DNA from: Eubacterium sp.
GTDB taxonomy: Bacteria > Bacillota_A > Clostridia > Lachnospirales > Lachnospiraceae
NCBI GenBank assembly: GCA_024687845.1
Contig: JAILEL010000417.1
Location: 1 to 51,655, forward strand
Direction of reading: 5' to 3'
DNA length: 51,655 nucleotides
Shown here: positions 9,152-16,318 of the stretch, one piece after another
Layout of the letters: each line of letters starts with the position of its first letter
Position numbering within the stretch: the first letter of the stretch is position 1
Notes under the pieces: model-generated
Told to the model about the DNA's origin: nothing
The model's database searches: none
The model's input: only the letters and a program-made list of their open reading frames with translations
Program-made: the position numbers and the translations under genes

Positions 9152-9183
9152 AAAAATCGAGTAGGATTTCCTACTCGATTTTT
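9152..9183 (+). terminator. terminator after nrdD
   Basis: A perfect 14-base-arm hairpin (AAAAATCGAGTAGG, loop ATTT, then its complement) ends in a T-run, 13 bases after the nrdD stop. Confidence 0.85.
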
Positions 9184-9230
9184 AATTTAATAGTTACTAA
9201 TTATATAGAATGCGTTATAATATAAGGTAA

Positions 9231-9318
9231 CGATTTGCGAAGCAAATCGTTGCTCCGAGCGAAGCAAATCGTTGCTCCGAGCGAAGCGAGGATACGCTAT
9301 GCGAACGAAGTGAAGCAG
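9231..9318. repeat. stack of short palindromes with GAA loops and a 22-bp tandem repeat
   Basis: In the leader of the thioredoxin-reductase gene, a palindrome with eight-base arms and a GAA loop (9231-9249) is followed by two identical 22-bp tandem units (9237-9258 and 9259-9280) and a partial third unit. GCGAAGC, a sequence known to form an unusually stable DNA mini-hairpin, occurs three times here. A smaller palindrome, CGC-TAT-GCG, follows at 9294-9302. No coding frame is seen. The style matches the palindromes at 2311-2412 and 39719-39760. Confidence 0.75.
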
Positions 9319-9367
9319 CAACCTGAACAGTTTTGAAAAATGAATATATAAAGTGAGGATCTATAAT

Positions 9368-10348
9368 ATGTATGACATTATCGTTGTAGGTGGTGGTCCA
9401 GCAGGACTTACTGCTGCCATATATGGACTGAGAAATGGCAAATCTGTTTTTGTAATTGAGAAAAATGTATTCGGTGGACAGATAGTCAATTCACCTAAGG
9501 TAGAGAATATTCCGGGCTTTGATTCTATCAGCGGAGATGAGTTCGCAGACAAAATGCTTGAACAGGCTATGAATCAAGGGGCTGAGGTAACTCTTGAAGA
9601 GGTGGTAGAGGTTGAGAAAAAGCAGACAGAGGATAAGTACTATTTCTGTGTAAAAACTGCTGAAGGTGGAGAATATGAAGCGTCCAGCGTTATTCTTGCA
9701 ACTGGAACAACTCACAGAACTCTGGGACTTGATGGGGAAGAAGAGCTGATAGGCAAGAATATCAGTTTCTGCGCAGTATGCGACGGAGATTTCTACAGAG
9801 ATAAGACAGTGGTAATGATAGGCGGCGGTAATTCTGCATTTGTAGAATCTAATCTGCTGGTAAGTACGGTTAAAAAACTGATTATCCTTCAGGACATGGA
9901 TTTCTTTACAGCAGATAAGAAGCTGCAGGATGAATTGCTTTCACATGATAATGTGGAAACTCATCTGGGGGTTAAGATTTTATCTTATGAAACTGGATAC
10001 GATACTGAAAATGACCTGGAAAATACTGTAAGAAATGACCTGGGGCATAGTATTGGAAAGGGTGAGAAAAAACTGACTGGAGTGAGATATGAAGAGGCAG
10101 GAGTTGTAAAAACTGCTAAGTGTGACGGAGTATTCCTTGCTATAGGTCTGGTTCCGGAAAATGGAATATTTACTGGACTTGCTGATGTGGATGGCGCTGG
10201 ATATTTTGTGGCAGAGGATATCTGTAATACAAAAACACCGGGAATCTATGTGGCAGGAGATTGCAGAGCCAAAACGTTGAGACAGGTAGCAACAGCCTGC
10301 TCCGATGGGGCCTATGCAGCTATGGCAGCAAGTACCTCGGCTTTTTAA
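9368..10348 (+). CDS. trxB: thioredoxin reductase-like FAD/NAD(P) oxidoreductase
   Basis: This 326-residue flavoprotein passes electrons from NAD(P)H to a redoxin through FAD and a redox-active disulfide. It has the N-terminal FAD loop GGGPAGL, the redox pair C135-A-V-C138 followed by DGDFY, the second nucleotide loop IGGGNSAFVE, and the C-terminal FAD motif GIYVAGDC. An insertion around residues 215-240 is rich in charged residues. The ATG at 9368 is preferred over a GTG 15 bases earlier because GAGG sits 9 bases before it. It lies downstream of nrdD, whose C-terminal redoxin-like domain is a plausible substrate; that pairing is inference. The nrdD terminator and a palindromic repeat lie between the two, so it probably has its own promoter or depends on read-through. 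Confidence 0.9.
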   Translation: MYDIIVVGGGPAGLTAAIYGLRNGKSVFVIEKNVFGGQIVNSPKVENIPGFDSISGDEFADKMLEQAMNQGAEVTLEEVVEVEKKQTEDKYYFCVKTAEGGEYEASSVILATGTTHRTLGLDGEEELIGKNISFCAVCDGDFYRDKTVVMIGGGNSAFVESNLLVSTVKKLIILQDMDFFTADKKLQDELLSHDNVETHLGVKILSYETGYDTENDLENTVRNDLGHSIGKGEKKLTGVRYEEAGVVKTAKCDGVFLAIGLVPENGIFTGLADVDGAGYFVAEDICNTKTPGIYVAGDCRAKTLRQVATACSDGAYAAMAASTSAF

Positions 10349-10390
10349 AAACGGTTTCTGGTATTTAGCATTTAGACCAAGGGGGATAGT

Positions 10391-12520
10391 ATGAACTACA
10401 AATTCTATGGGTGGCAGAATGCAGTGATTCCACCAGTTAGTGAAGAGTATAAGGGTGTCTACAATCCAAGAAGACTATATGATGCCTTGAGCCATATCTG
10501 GTGCGAATATACCTGCGCGCCAAGACTCAGAAATGGCTGGTCTGAAGAGGATAAGACACTAGGTCAGTGTTCAATAACTGCGTTTCTTGCGCAGGATATT
10601 TTTGGCGGCAGGGTTTATGGAATTCCGAGAGAAGGCGGTACATTCCATTGCTACAACGTAGTTGGAGATGTGGTTTTTGATCTGACGAGTGAGCAGTTCA
10701 AAGATGAAGTTTTAGACTATACAGACAATCCTGAACAGGAACGAGAAGTACATTTTGCAAAGGAGGAAAAGCTTCAGCGATATGAGTATCTGAAGCATGA
10801 ACTTAAGAAATATCTGCAGGGACATATTCCTACAGAACTTCCGGGAGGCTTTTTCATTTATCAAAATGATGAAAAGGAAAAACTCCTTTTTGCCGAAGAA
10901 AATGTAATCAAAATGTATGGCTGTAATACTCTTGAAGAATTCAGAGAATATACTGGTAATTCCTTCCGCGGAATGGTTCATCCAGAGGATCTTCATAAGA
11001 TTGAAAATCAGATACAGGCGCAAACTGTATTTGGTGAGAAACGTCATGATTATGTCAGATACAGAATCTTGACGAAACAGGGAGAAATCAAATACATTGA
11101 GGACTTTGGACATCTGTTACATGGCAAAAACGGACTCAGTTATTTCTATGTTTTCATTGTGGATGTTGATCAGAATGAATATCTGAACCGGAACAGAAAT
11201 TCCTACGCTGAGGCAGAAATCCTGTCACTGAACCAGGAGACAGATTCCCTCACAGGTCTTTTCAATATGTCCTTTTTCTATAATAATGCTCAGGTTTTGC
11301 TTTCAAAACCAGAAAATAGAAGAAGAAGTGCATCGATTGTGCATTTTGATATTCCGAATTTTAAACTCTTTAATGAGAGAAATGGATTCAGAATCGGAGA
11401 TGAGCTTCTCTGTGAGCTCGCTAAGACAATCAGAAATGAATTCTCAAATGGAATTGTAGCCAGATTTTCAGATGACCATTTTGTTGTATTCTCAATGGAA
11501 GACAGGGAGTCTGTAAATGCAAAGGTGGAGGCTGTTTATAAGAAAATCATGCTTTCTGAGGATTCGGTCAAACGCGTCCGTATCAAGGCAGGAATCTTCT
11601 ATATGGATGATCGAATCACAGAAATCGGTCTTGCCTGCGACCATGCCCGGCTTGCCTGCAATAGCATAAAACATAGACATGATGTTTTCTGCTGTATATA
11701 TGATGAACATTTAAGAGAAACTCTCAGGAAAAAACAGTATGTTGTTGATCATATAGATGAAGCTATCGAAAACGAATTCATTAAGGTTTTCTATCAGCCT
11801 GTTGTTCGAGTAAAAACTGGTGAGATCTGTGGATACGAAGCACTTGTAAGGTGGATAGACCCAAGAGTTGGCGTTCTTTCACCGGCAGATTTTATAGAAA
11901 CGCTGGAACAGTATCATCTGATTCATAAGATTGATATGTATGTGATCGAAAAAGTATGCCAGGACTACAATCGAGTTATAGCAGCAGGTGATGTGATAGT
12001 GCCGGCATCTATCAATTTCTCAAGACTTGATTTTGAACTTTGTGATATATTCGGCTATGTTGAGGAAGTAAGACAACGCTATAATGTTCCGCGAAATATG
12101 CTTGATCTTGAGATTACGGAAAGCGTTCTTGATGGCAACTTTACACGTATTAAGGAAGAATGCCAGCGAATGAGAGATCTGGGATATCAGATATGGCTGG
12201 ATGATTTCGGAAGTGGATATTCATCGCTTAATACTTTGACACAGTATTCATTTGATGTGTTGAAGCTGGATATGGTATTTCTGAGAAGCTTTGAAACCAA
12301 CCCTAAAACCAAGCTTCTTATGAAATATATTGTAAAGGGTGCAAGGGAACTTGGACCTCTTCCGCTTTGCGAGGGAGTGGAAACTGAAGAACAGTATGAA
12401 TTCCTTAAAGAAATAGGCTGTGAGAAAGCTCAGGGCTACTATTTTGGAAAGCCTATGCCATATGAAGAAACAAAAGCGTTTTCAAAATCTAAAGGTATGA
12501 AGTGGGAAGAAAACAAGTAA
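10391..12520 (+). CDS. YunG-PAS-degenerate GGDEF-EAL protein, probable c-di-GMP phosphodiesterase
   Basis: Four domains are visible in 709 residues. Residues about 10-105 resemble the YunG family (GWSEEDKTLGQCSITAFLAQ, then FGG and FDLTSEQF), a small stand-alone protein in bacilli with no established function. Residues about 150-265 form a PAS-like domain (FRGMVHPEDL). A GGDEF domain (TGLFNMSFFYNN onward) follows, but its active motif is replaced by S360-D-D-H-F364, so cyclase activity is unlikely. The EAL domain (about 450-700) keeps E483-A-L485, EITES, DDFGSGYSS, KLD and CEGVETEEQ, so it should hydrolyse c-di-GMP. No membrane segment is seen; the protein is likely cytosolic. It lies 42 bases after trxB with a GGGGG site, and is followed by a terminator. 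Confidence 0.9.
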   Translation: MNYKFYGWQNAVIPPVSEEYKGVYNPRRLYDALSHIWCEYTCAPRLRNGWSEEDKTLGQCSITAFLAQDIFGGRVYGIPREGGTFHCYNVVGDVVFDLTSEQFKDEVLDYTDNPEQEREVHFAKEEKLQRYEYLKHELKKYLQGHIPTELPGGFFIYQNDEKEKLLFAEENVIKMYGCNTLEEFREYTGNSFRGMVHPEDLHKIENQIQAQTVFGEKRHDYVRYRILTKQGEIKYIEDFGHLLHGKNGLSYFYVFIVDVDQNEYLNRNRNSYAEAEILSLNQETDSLTGLFNMSFFYNNAQVLLSKPENRRRSASIVHFDIPNFKLFNERNGFRIGDELLCELAKTIRNEFSNGIVARFSDDHFVVFSMEDRESVNAKVEAVYKKIMLSEDSVKRVRIKAGIFYMDDRITEIGLACDHARLACNSIKHRHDVFCCIYDEHLRETLRKKQYVVDHIDEAIENEFIKVFYQPVVRVKTGEICGYEALVRWIDPRVGVLSPADFIETLEQYHLIHKIDMYVIEKVCQDYNRVIAAGDVIVPASINFSRLDFELCDIFGYVEEVRQRYNVPRNMLDLEITESVLDGNFTRIKEECQRMRDLGYQIWLDDFGSGYSSLNTLTQYSFDVLKLDMVFLRSFETNPKTKLLMKYIVKGARELGPLPLCEGVETEEQYEFLKEIGCEKAQGYYFGKPMPYEETKAFSKSKGMKWEENK

Positions 12521-12538
12521 ACATATAGGAAAGTATTT

Positions 12539-12585
12539 AGCTCATTGGGAGCGGTAAGAACCGTTTCTGATGGGCTATTATTTTT
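12539..12585 (+). terminator. terminator after the EAL gene
   Basis: A long hairpin with G-T wobbles (AGCTCAT paired with ATGGGCT at the base, GCGGT/ACCGT at the tip, loop AAGA) runs from 12539 to 12576 and is followed by ATTATTTTT. Confidence 0.7.
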
Positions 12586-12630
12586 GGCTATTACACATTA
12601 TAGAAAATAACTATTACGATATTTAAAAAT

Positions 12631-12673
12631 ATAGGTTTAACCTATTGACATAGTAGGTTGGTTGTGTTATTAT
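12631..12673 (+). promoter_or_regulatory. promoter of the metY-cysK unit with overlapping inverted-repeat operator
   Basis: TTGACA (12645-12650) and TATTAT (12668-12673) are 17 bases apart. Immediately upstream is a perfect palindrome, ATAGGTT-T-AACCTAT (12631-12645), touching the -35 box, and a third half-site TAGGTT lies inside the spacer (12654-12659). Three half-sites around a -35 box suggest a repressor. Rrf2-type regulators of sulfur genes (CymR) are the obvious candidates from the pathway, but the motif alone does not identify the protein. Transcription would start near 12680. Confidence 0.68.
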
Positions 12674-12746
12674 CCATTCATCGTAACAAATATGAGCTAA
12701 GTTATACAGAGTTACGAATCATCAAAGAGGAGAGGAGACGCTTAAA

Positions 12747-12857
12747 ATGTTAGTAAACAGGAACCAGAATTTTAATATGATGTGTTGTCGAATGCTTAAT
12801 TCCCGGGCATGTAGTATGGCTGGTGTCTTGTCGTGTCGATGTAAGCGCCTGAAATAA
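12747..12857 (+). CDS. Cys-rich leader peptide (36 aa) of the metY-cysK attenuator
   Basis: An ATG at 12747 is preceded by GAGGAGAGGAG with 9 bases of spacing, a strong ribosome site. The frame ends at TAA 12855-12857. Five of its 36 residues are cysteine, at 13, 14, 22, 30 and 32, all TGT codons; the peptide includes MMCCRM and SCRCKR. Such density of one rare amino acid directly before a terminator and cysteine-synthesis genes points to a regulatory leader rather than a functional protein. It contains no other recognisable feature. Confidence 0.8.
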   Translation: MLVNRNQNFNMMCCRMLNSRACSMAGVLSCRCKRLK

Positions 12858-12869
12858 ACTAAGCCATTT

Positions 12870-12902
12870 GCCCGGGAAACAAAAATCCCGGGCTTTCTTT
12901 TT
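12870..12902 (+). terminator. attenuator terminator before metY
   Basis: GCCCGGGA (12870-12877), loop AACAAAAA, TCCCGGGC (12886-12893) and then TTTCTTTTT. It is an intrinsic terminator placed 120 bases before the metY start, inside the transcription unit. From 12903 to 13022 the sequence is AT-rich with no gene; AAAGGAGA serves metY. Confidence 0.9.
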
Positions 12903-13022
12903 ACCCAAAAGAAAACATCGACCTAATAGTATAATGAAATAAATCGTATATAAAACAATCAGACAAAATATAAAATCAGTACAATATAAAAATATATTAA
13001 GAAAGAAAAAGGAGATAAAATC

Positions 13023-14306
13023 ATGGGCGATTATAGATTTGAAACATTACAGGTACACGTAGGACAGGAACAGGCAGATTCGGCAACAGATTCAAGAGCA
13101 GTTCCTATTTATCAGACAACCTCTTATGTATTCCATAACAGCCAGCATGCTGCTGACAGATTCGGACTTGCAGATGCAGGAAATATTTACGGAAGACTTA
13201 CCAATTCAACACAGGATGTGCTTGAGAAGAGAGTGGCAGCGCTTGAAGGCGGAAGTGCAGCACTTGCACTTGCATCAGGAGCAGCAGCAATCACATATAC
13301 TATTCAGGCACTTGCTGCAAATGGTGGACATGTTGTTTCTCAGAAAACAATCTATGGTGGAAGCTTCAACCTGCTTTCACATACACTTCCACAGTATGGA
13401 ATCAATACAACATTTGTAGATGCTCATAATCTTGAAGAAATTGAAAATGCAATCCAGGACAATACAAGACTCATTTATCTTGAAACACTTGGTAACCCGA
13501 ACAGTGACATTCCTGATATCGAGGAAATTGCAAAAATAGCTCATAAGCATGGACTTCCACTGGTAATCGATAATACCTTCGGAACTCCATTTCTTATCAG
13601 ACCTATCGAGCATGGTGCTGATATAGTAGTTCACTCAGCAACCAAATTTTTAGGTGGACATGGTACTACTCTTGGGGGTATCATAGTGGAGTCAGGTAAG
13701 TTTGACTGGAAGGCTTCAGGCAAATATCCTAATATAGCAGATGCGAATCCAAGCTATCATGGCATTTCATTTGCAGATGCAGTAGGGCCTGCAGCGTTTG
13801 TTACATATATCAGAGCAATTCTTCTGAGAGATACAGGAGCAACTCTTTCACCATTTAATGCATTTCTTCTGCTTCAGGGTGTTGAGACACTGTCACTCAG
13901 ACTTGAGAGACATGCTGAGAATACAAAGAAGGTTGTAGAGTTCCTGAATAATCATCCAAAGGTTGAAAAGGTTAATCATCCGTCACTGGCTGATCATCCT
14001 GATCATGAGCTTTATAAGAAGTACTTCCCAAATGGTGGGGCATCTATTTTCACCTTTGATATTAAGGGTGGAAAGGAGCAGGCATGGAAATTTATCGATA
14101 GTCTTAAGATCTTCTCCCTCCTGGCAAATGTAGCAGATGTTAAAAGTCTTGTTATCCATCCTGCATCAACAACTCATTCACAGCTTTCTGAAGAAGAACT
14201 TCTGGATCAGAATATCAAGCCTGGAACTATTCGTCTGTCAATTGGAACAGAACATGTGGATGATATAATTGCAGATCTTTCAAATGCATTTGATGCTATT
14301 GACTAA
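13023..14306 (+). CDS. metY: O-acetylhomoserine sulfhydrylase / aminocarboxypropyltransferase
   Basis: This 427-residue PLP enzyme of the Cys/Met metabolism family joins O-acetylhomoserine with sulfide (or methanethiol) to give homocysteine (or methionine). The start ETLQVHVGQEQADSATDSRA is typical of MetY. The PLP lysine is K208 in HSATKFLGGHG, and the IYGRLTNSTQ and SRAVPIYQTTSY blocks are present. Length fits the longer MetY group (about 425) rather than CGS/MetB (about 380). AAAGGAGA precedes the ATG. cysK follows after 54 bases, with no terminator between. Control is likely at two levels: the operator at the promoter and the Cys-codon attenuator. Confidence 0.95.
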   Translation: MGDYRFETLQVHVGQEQADSATDSRAVPIYQTTSYVFHNSQHAADRFGLADAGNIYGRLTNSTQDVLEKRVAALEGGSAALALASGAAAITYTIQALAANGGHVVSQKTIYGGSFNLLSHTLPQYGINTTFVDAHNLEEIENAIQDNTRLIYLETLGNPNSDIPDIEEIAKIAHKHGLPLVIDNTFGTPFLIRPIEHGADIVVHSATKFLGGHGTTLGGIIVESGKFDWKASGKYPNIADANPSYHGISFADAVGPAAFVTYIRAILLRDTGATLSPFNAFLLLQGVETLSLRLERHAENTKKVVEFLNNHPKVEKVNHPSLADHPDHELYKKYFPNGGASIFTFDIKGGKEQAWKFIDSLKIFSLLANVADVKSLVIHPASTTHSQLSEEELLDQNIKPGTIRLSIGTEHVDDIIADLSNAFDAID

Positions 14307-14360
14307 ATAAAAATTTTATATAGATAAATAAAATATTAAAGAAATGAAAGGAAAAAAACC

Positions 14361-15293
14361 ATGGGAAAAATATATAAAGGAACAAGCGAGCTTATAGGAA
14401 ATACTCCTCTTGTTGAGGTAGTAAACATTGAGAAGGAACTGGATCTGAAAGCAACTATTCTTGTTAAGCTGGAGTATTTTAATCCGGCAGGAAGCGTAAA
14501 GGATCGTATCGCAAAGGCGATGATTGAAGATGCGCAGGAAAAGGGACTCTTAAAGGAAGGTTCAGTAATTATAGAGCCTACTTCAGGTAATACAGGAATT
14601 GGTCTTGCAGCACTTGCAGCTTCTCTGGGATACAGAATAATACTTACAATGCCTGAAACTATGAGTGTTGAAAGAAGGAATATACTTAAGAATTATGGCG
14701 CAGAAATCGTTCTTACAGAGGGCGCAAAGGGAATGAAGGGAGCTATTGCAAAAGCAGAAGAGCTTGCAAAGGAGATTCCAAACAGCTTCATTCCTGGTCA
14801 GTTTGTAAACCCTGCAAATCCTGCAATTCATAAGGCTACAACTGGACCAGAGATCTGGAATGACACAGATGGAAAGGTTGATATATTTATAGCAGGAGTT
14901 GGAACAGGTGGAACAGTAACAGGAACAGGCTCATACCTTAAGGAGCAGAATCCTGATATTAAGGTAGTGGCACTTGAACCAGAGGATTCACCAGTTCTTT
15001 CAGAAGGAAAAGCAGGTGCACATAAGATTCAGGGAATAGGTGCAGGTTTCGTGCCAGAGACACTTGATACAGATGTCTATGACGAAGTATTTAAATCATC
15101 TAACGAAGATGCATTTAAGACAGCAAAGCTTCTTGCAAAGAAAGAAGGAATTTCAGTGGGAATTTCTTCGGGAGCAGCTCTTTTTGGAGCAATCACTCTT
15201 GCTAAAAGACCAGAAAATGAAGGGAAGGTGATCGTAGCACTTCTCCCAGATAGTGGAGACAGATACTACTCAACACCACTCTTTACTGAATAA
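14361..15293 (+). CDS. cysK: cysteine synthase A (O-acetylserine sulfhydrylase)
   Basis: This 310-residue PLP enzyme makes cysteine from O-acetylserine and sulfide. The PLP lysine is K47 in NPAGSVKDRIA; the substrate loop PTSGNTGIGLA is at about residue 73; the phosphate-binding glycine loop GVGTGGTVTGTG is at about residue 178. Length and motifs are those of CysK, not the shorter CysM. It follows metY in the same unit, so one leader would control both direct sulfide-fixing enzymes, matching a cysteine signal. AAAGGA precedes the ATG. A REP-like hairpin follows at 15362. Confidence 0.96.
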   Translation: MGKIYKGTSELIGNTPLVEVVNIEKELDLKATILVKLEYFNPAGSVKDRIAKAMIEDAQEKGLLKEGSVIIEPTSGNTGIGLAALAASLGYRIILTMPETMSVERRNILKNYGAEIVLTEGAKGMKGAIAKAEELAKEIPNSFIPGQFVNPANPAIHKATTGPEIWNDTDGKVDIFIAGVGTGGTVTGTGSYLKEQNPDIKVVALEPEDSPVLSEGKAGAHKIQGIGAGFVPETLDTDVYDEVFKSSNEDAFKTAKLLAKKEGISVGISSGAALFGAITLAKRPENEGKVIVALLPDSGDRYYSTPLFTE

Positions 15294-15361
15294 AAGTCAG
15301 AAATATCCTTTTTGACTGATCTGATGCTTCAAAGCAGCAGAAATTGACTTGATAATCTATA

Positions 15362-15419
15362 ATAGCCCACCGGGGACGGCTTCATGCATTCTGCATGGAA
15401 CCGTCCCCAAGTGGGCTAT
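15362..15419. repeat. REP-like long hairpin (GGGGACGG type) between cysK and the PH-domain gene
   Basis: Arms TAGCCCAC, GGGGACGG and CATGCA pair with TGCATG, CCGTCCCC and GTGGGCTA around a three-base loop (TTC), giving about 25 pairs. GGGGACGG within a palindrome is a well-known REP signature in several phyla, sometimes spread by RAYT (IS200-like) transposases. It separates two convergent genes and may protect or end both mRNAs, but no clear U-run follows on either strand. Confidence 0.75.
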
Positions 15420-15444
15420 AAAGATGTTTATGATTTATATTTAT

Positions 15445-15849
15445 CTAATGGTATTGTACATCATCGTAATCTTCATCGTCATAATCATGGTCGTGACCAT
15501 GATCGGACATATATTCTCTTCCACTTATTCTCTTACGCTGTCTTTCTTCTTCAACGAGCTGAGATAATTGTTCCTTTGCTTCACGTGCATTCCTGATGTT
15601 TTTTATCTCGAAACATTTCATAGTTTTATCTGAGCTATCAACTACGATTGTTCCAGTGTGAATGATTCTCTGCCAGAAAGAAGCCTTGAAGGAAAGGTCT
15701 AAAATCCGGTATAAGCGAACCTCATCTTCCCTTACATTGAATACACCCGATTTGATAAAAAGACGCTCATCATCAAAGCTATATATTGTAAAAGACCACG
15801 GAAGGCCGCACCAGTTTCTCTTTCTTTCCTGAAATAGTATTTCGCCCAT
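15445..15849 (-). CDS. bacterial PH-domain-like protein with His/Asp-rich tail
   Basis: The 134-residue protein starts MGEILFQERKRNWCGLPWSFTIYSFDDERLF and has the alternating strands of a PH-like (DUF304/bPH2) domain: RLFIKSGVFNVREDEVRLYRI, then an amphipathic helical end (NIRNAREAKEQLSQLVEEER). These domains often occur in membrane- or envelope-linked proteins of unclear role; this one has no membrane segment. The last 20 residues are very rich in His and Asp (DHGHDHDYDDEDYDD), which could bind metal. GAAAGGGGAAAG lies before the ATG. The gene is downstream of tRNA-Arg on the same strand but separated by a terminator. The PH call rests on pattern and on memory of similar proteins. Confidence 0.6.
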   Translation of the reverse strand: MGEILFQERKRNWCGLPWSFTIYSFDDERLFIKSGVFNVREDEVRLYRILDLSFKASFWQRIIHTGTIVVDSSDKTMKCFEIKNIRNAREAKEQLSQLVEEERQRKRISGREYMSDHGHDHDYDDEDYDDVQYH

Positions 15850-15926
15850 ATATAATACTTTCCCCTTTCGTTGAATTAAAAACTATACTTCCCTTACAAT
15901 AACGCAATATTATTTGTTATTCAAGA

Positions 15927-15942
15927 GTTACTATTCACGGTT
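15927..15942. repeat. copy of the GTTACTATTCACGGTT repeat end
   Basis: The exact 16-base core GTTACTATTCACGGTT is followed by TATGAGAA, similar to the left end of the 2184-2524 element. It lies between the PH-domain gene and the tRNA terminator. Confidence 0.75.
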
Positions 15943-15967
15943 TATGAGAATCATGTGAAAAGATTTA

Positions 15968-16014
15968 ACAAAAAAACAGCCACAAGACCTCTGATTCATC
16001 AAGGTTGTGACTGT
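15968..16014 (-). terminator. terminator of tRNA-Arg
   Basis: On the minus strand, just after the tRNA, ACAGTCACAACCT pairs with AGGTCTTGTGGCTGT (one mismatch) and is followed by a run of seven or more T residues. Confidence 0.85.
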
Positions 16015-16025
16015 TCTTATAAAAT

Positions 16026-16099
16026 TGCGTGCTAGAGGATTCGAACCCCCGACCTTTTGGTCCGTAGCCAAACGCTCTATCCAGCTGAGCTAAGCACGC
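16026..16099 (-). tRNA. tRNA-Arg (anticodon ACG)
   Basis: A complete 74-base cloverleaf on the minus strand: acceptor GCGTGCT/AGCACGC with discriminator A, D-stem GCTC/GAGC, anticodon stem TTTGG/CCAAA with loop CTACGGA (anticodon ACG, read as ICG for CGU/CGC/CGA), and T-arm GGGGG-TTCGAAT-CCTCT. CCA is not encoded. Confidence 0.96.
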
Positions 16100-16176
16100 G
16101 TATTCATTAGCATTACAGCAAATGCTATATTAACACTTACGAATACCGGATGTCAAGCACAAATTTTGAAACAATA

Positions 16177-16240
16177 GTTACTATTCACGGTTCATGAGAT
16201 AAGTAAACAAAAAAGACTGCTTTCAGGCACAGCTGTGACT
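16177..16240. repeat. truncated left module of the palindromic repeat element
   Basis: The exact core GTTACTATTCACGGTT (16177-16192) is followed by CATGAGATAAGTAAACAAAA and a diverged GACTGC-TTTCAGGCAC stretch, the same order as in the element at 2184. The copy then loses similarity after about 16230. It lies between tRNA-Arg and the DUF2804 gene. Confidence 0.78.
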
Positions 16241-16253
16241 CAGAATCCTCTGC

Positions 16254-16281
16254 TTGTTTTTTTACATTTGTACGATATAAT
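16254..16281 (+). promoter_or_regulatory. possible promoter of the DUF2804 gene
   Basis: TTGTTT (16254-16259) and TATAAT (16276-16281) lie 16 bases apart, about 38 bases before the start codon. Confidence 0.4.
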
Positions 16282-16318
16282 AAACTAAGTAACTGCTAAA
16301 TATTAGGAGGTATTTATT

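Larger units (their letters stand above)
12680..12902 (+). promoter_or_regulatory. cysteine-codon attenuator leader of metY-cysK
   Basis: The leader RNA holds a 36-codon ORF with five Cys codons and three CCCGGG segments at 12802-12807, 12871-12876 and 12887-12892. Segments 2 and 3 make a perfect 8-bp terminator stem with a U-tract. Segments 1 and 2 can instead pair over 10 bp (12800-12809 with 12869-12878), reinforced by ATGGCT (12816-12821) with AGCCAT (12862-12867); this would block the terminator. The leader ORF stop (12855-12857) lies 5 bases before the antiterminator's 3' strand, so a ribosome waiting at the stop would cover AGCCAT and favour termination. One held at the Cys codons 12834-12842 would leave both strands free and favour read-through. 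This is the layout of ribosome-mediated attenuation. Function is inferred; pairings are seen. Confidence 0.75.

Noticed and set aside
10391..12520. Active diguanylate cyclase
   Set aside because: The GGDEF active motif is replaced by SDDHF, so only the EAL activity is supported.
12680..13022. T-box or SAM riboswitch upstream of metY
   Set aside because: No AGGGTGG-type T-box sequence, no specifier-loop layout and no SAM riboswitch core is visible; the leader ORF and three CCCGGG segments explain the region better.
15362..15419. Simple intrinsic terminator of cysK
   Set aside because: The hairpin lacks a U-tract on both strands and has a REP-type sequence; it may still affect mRNA ends.
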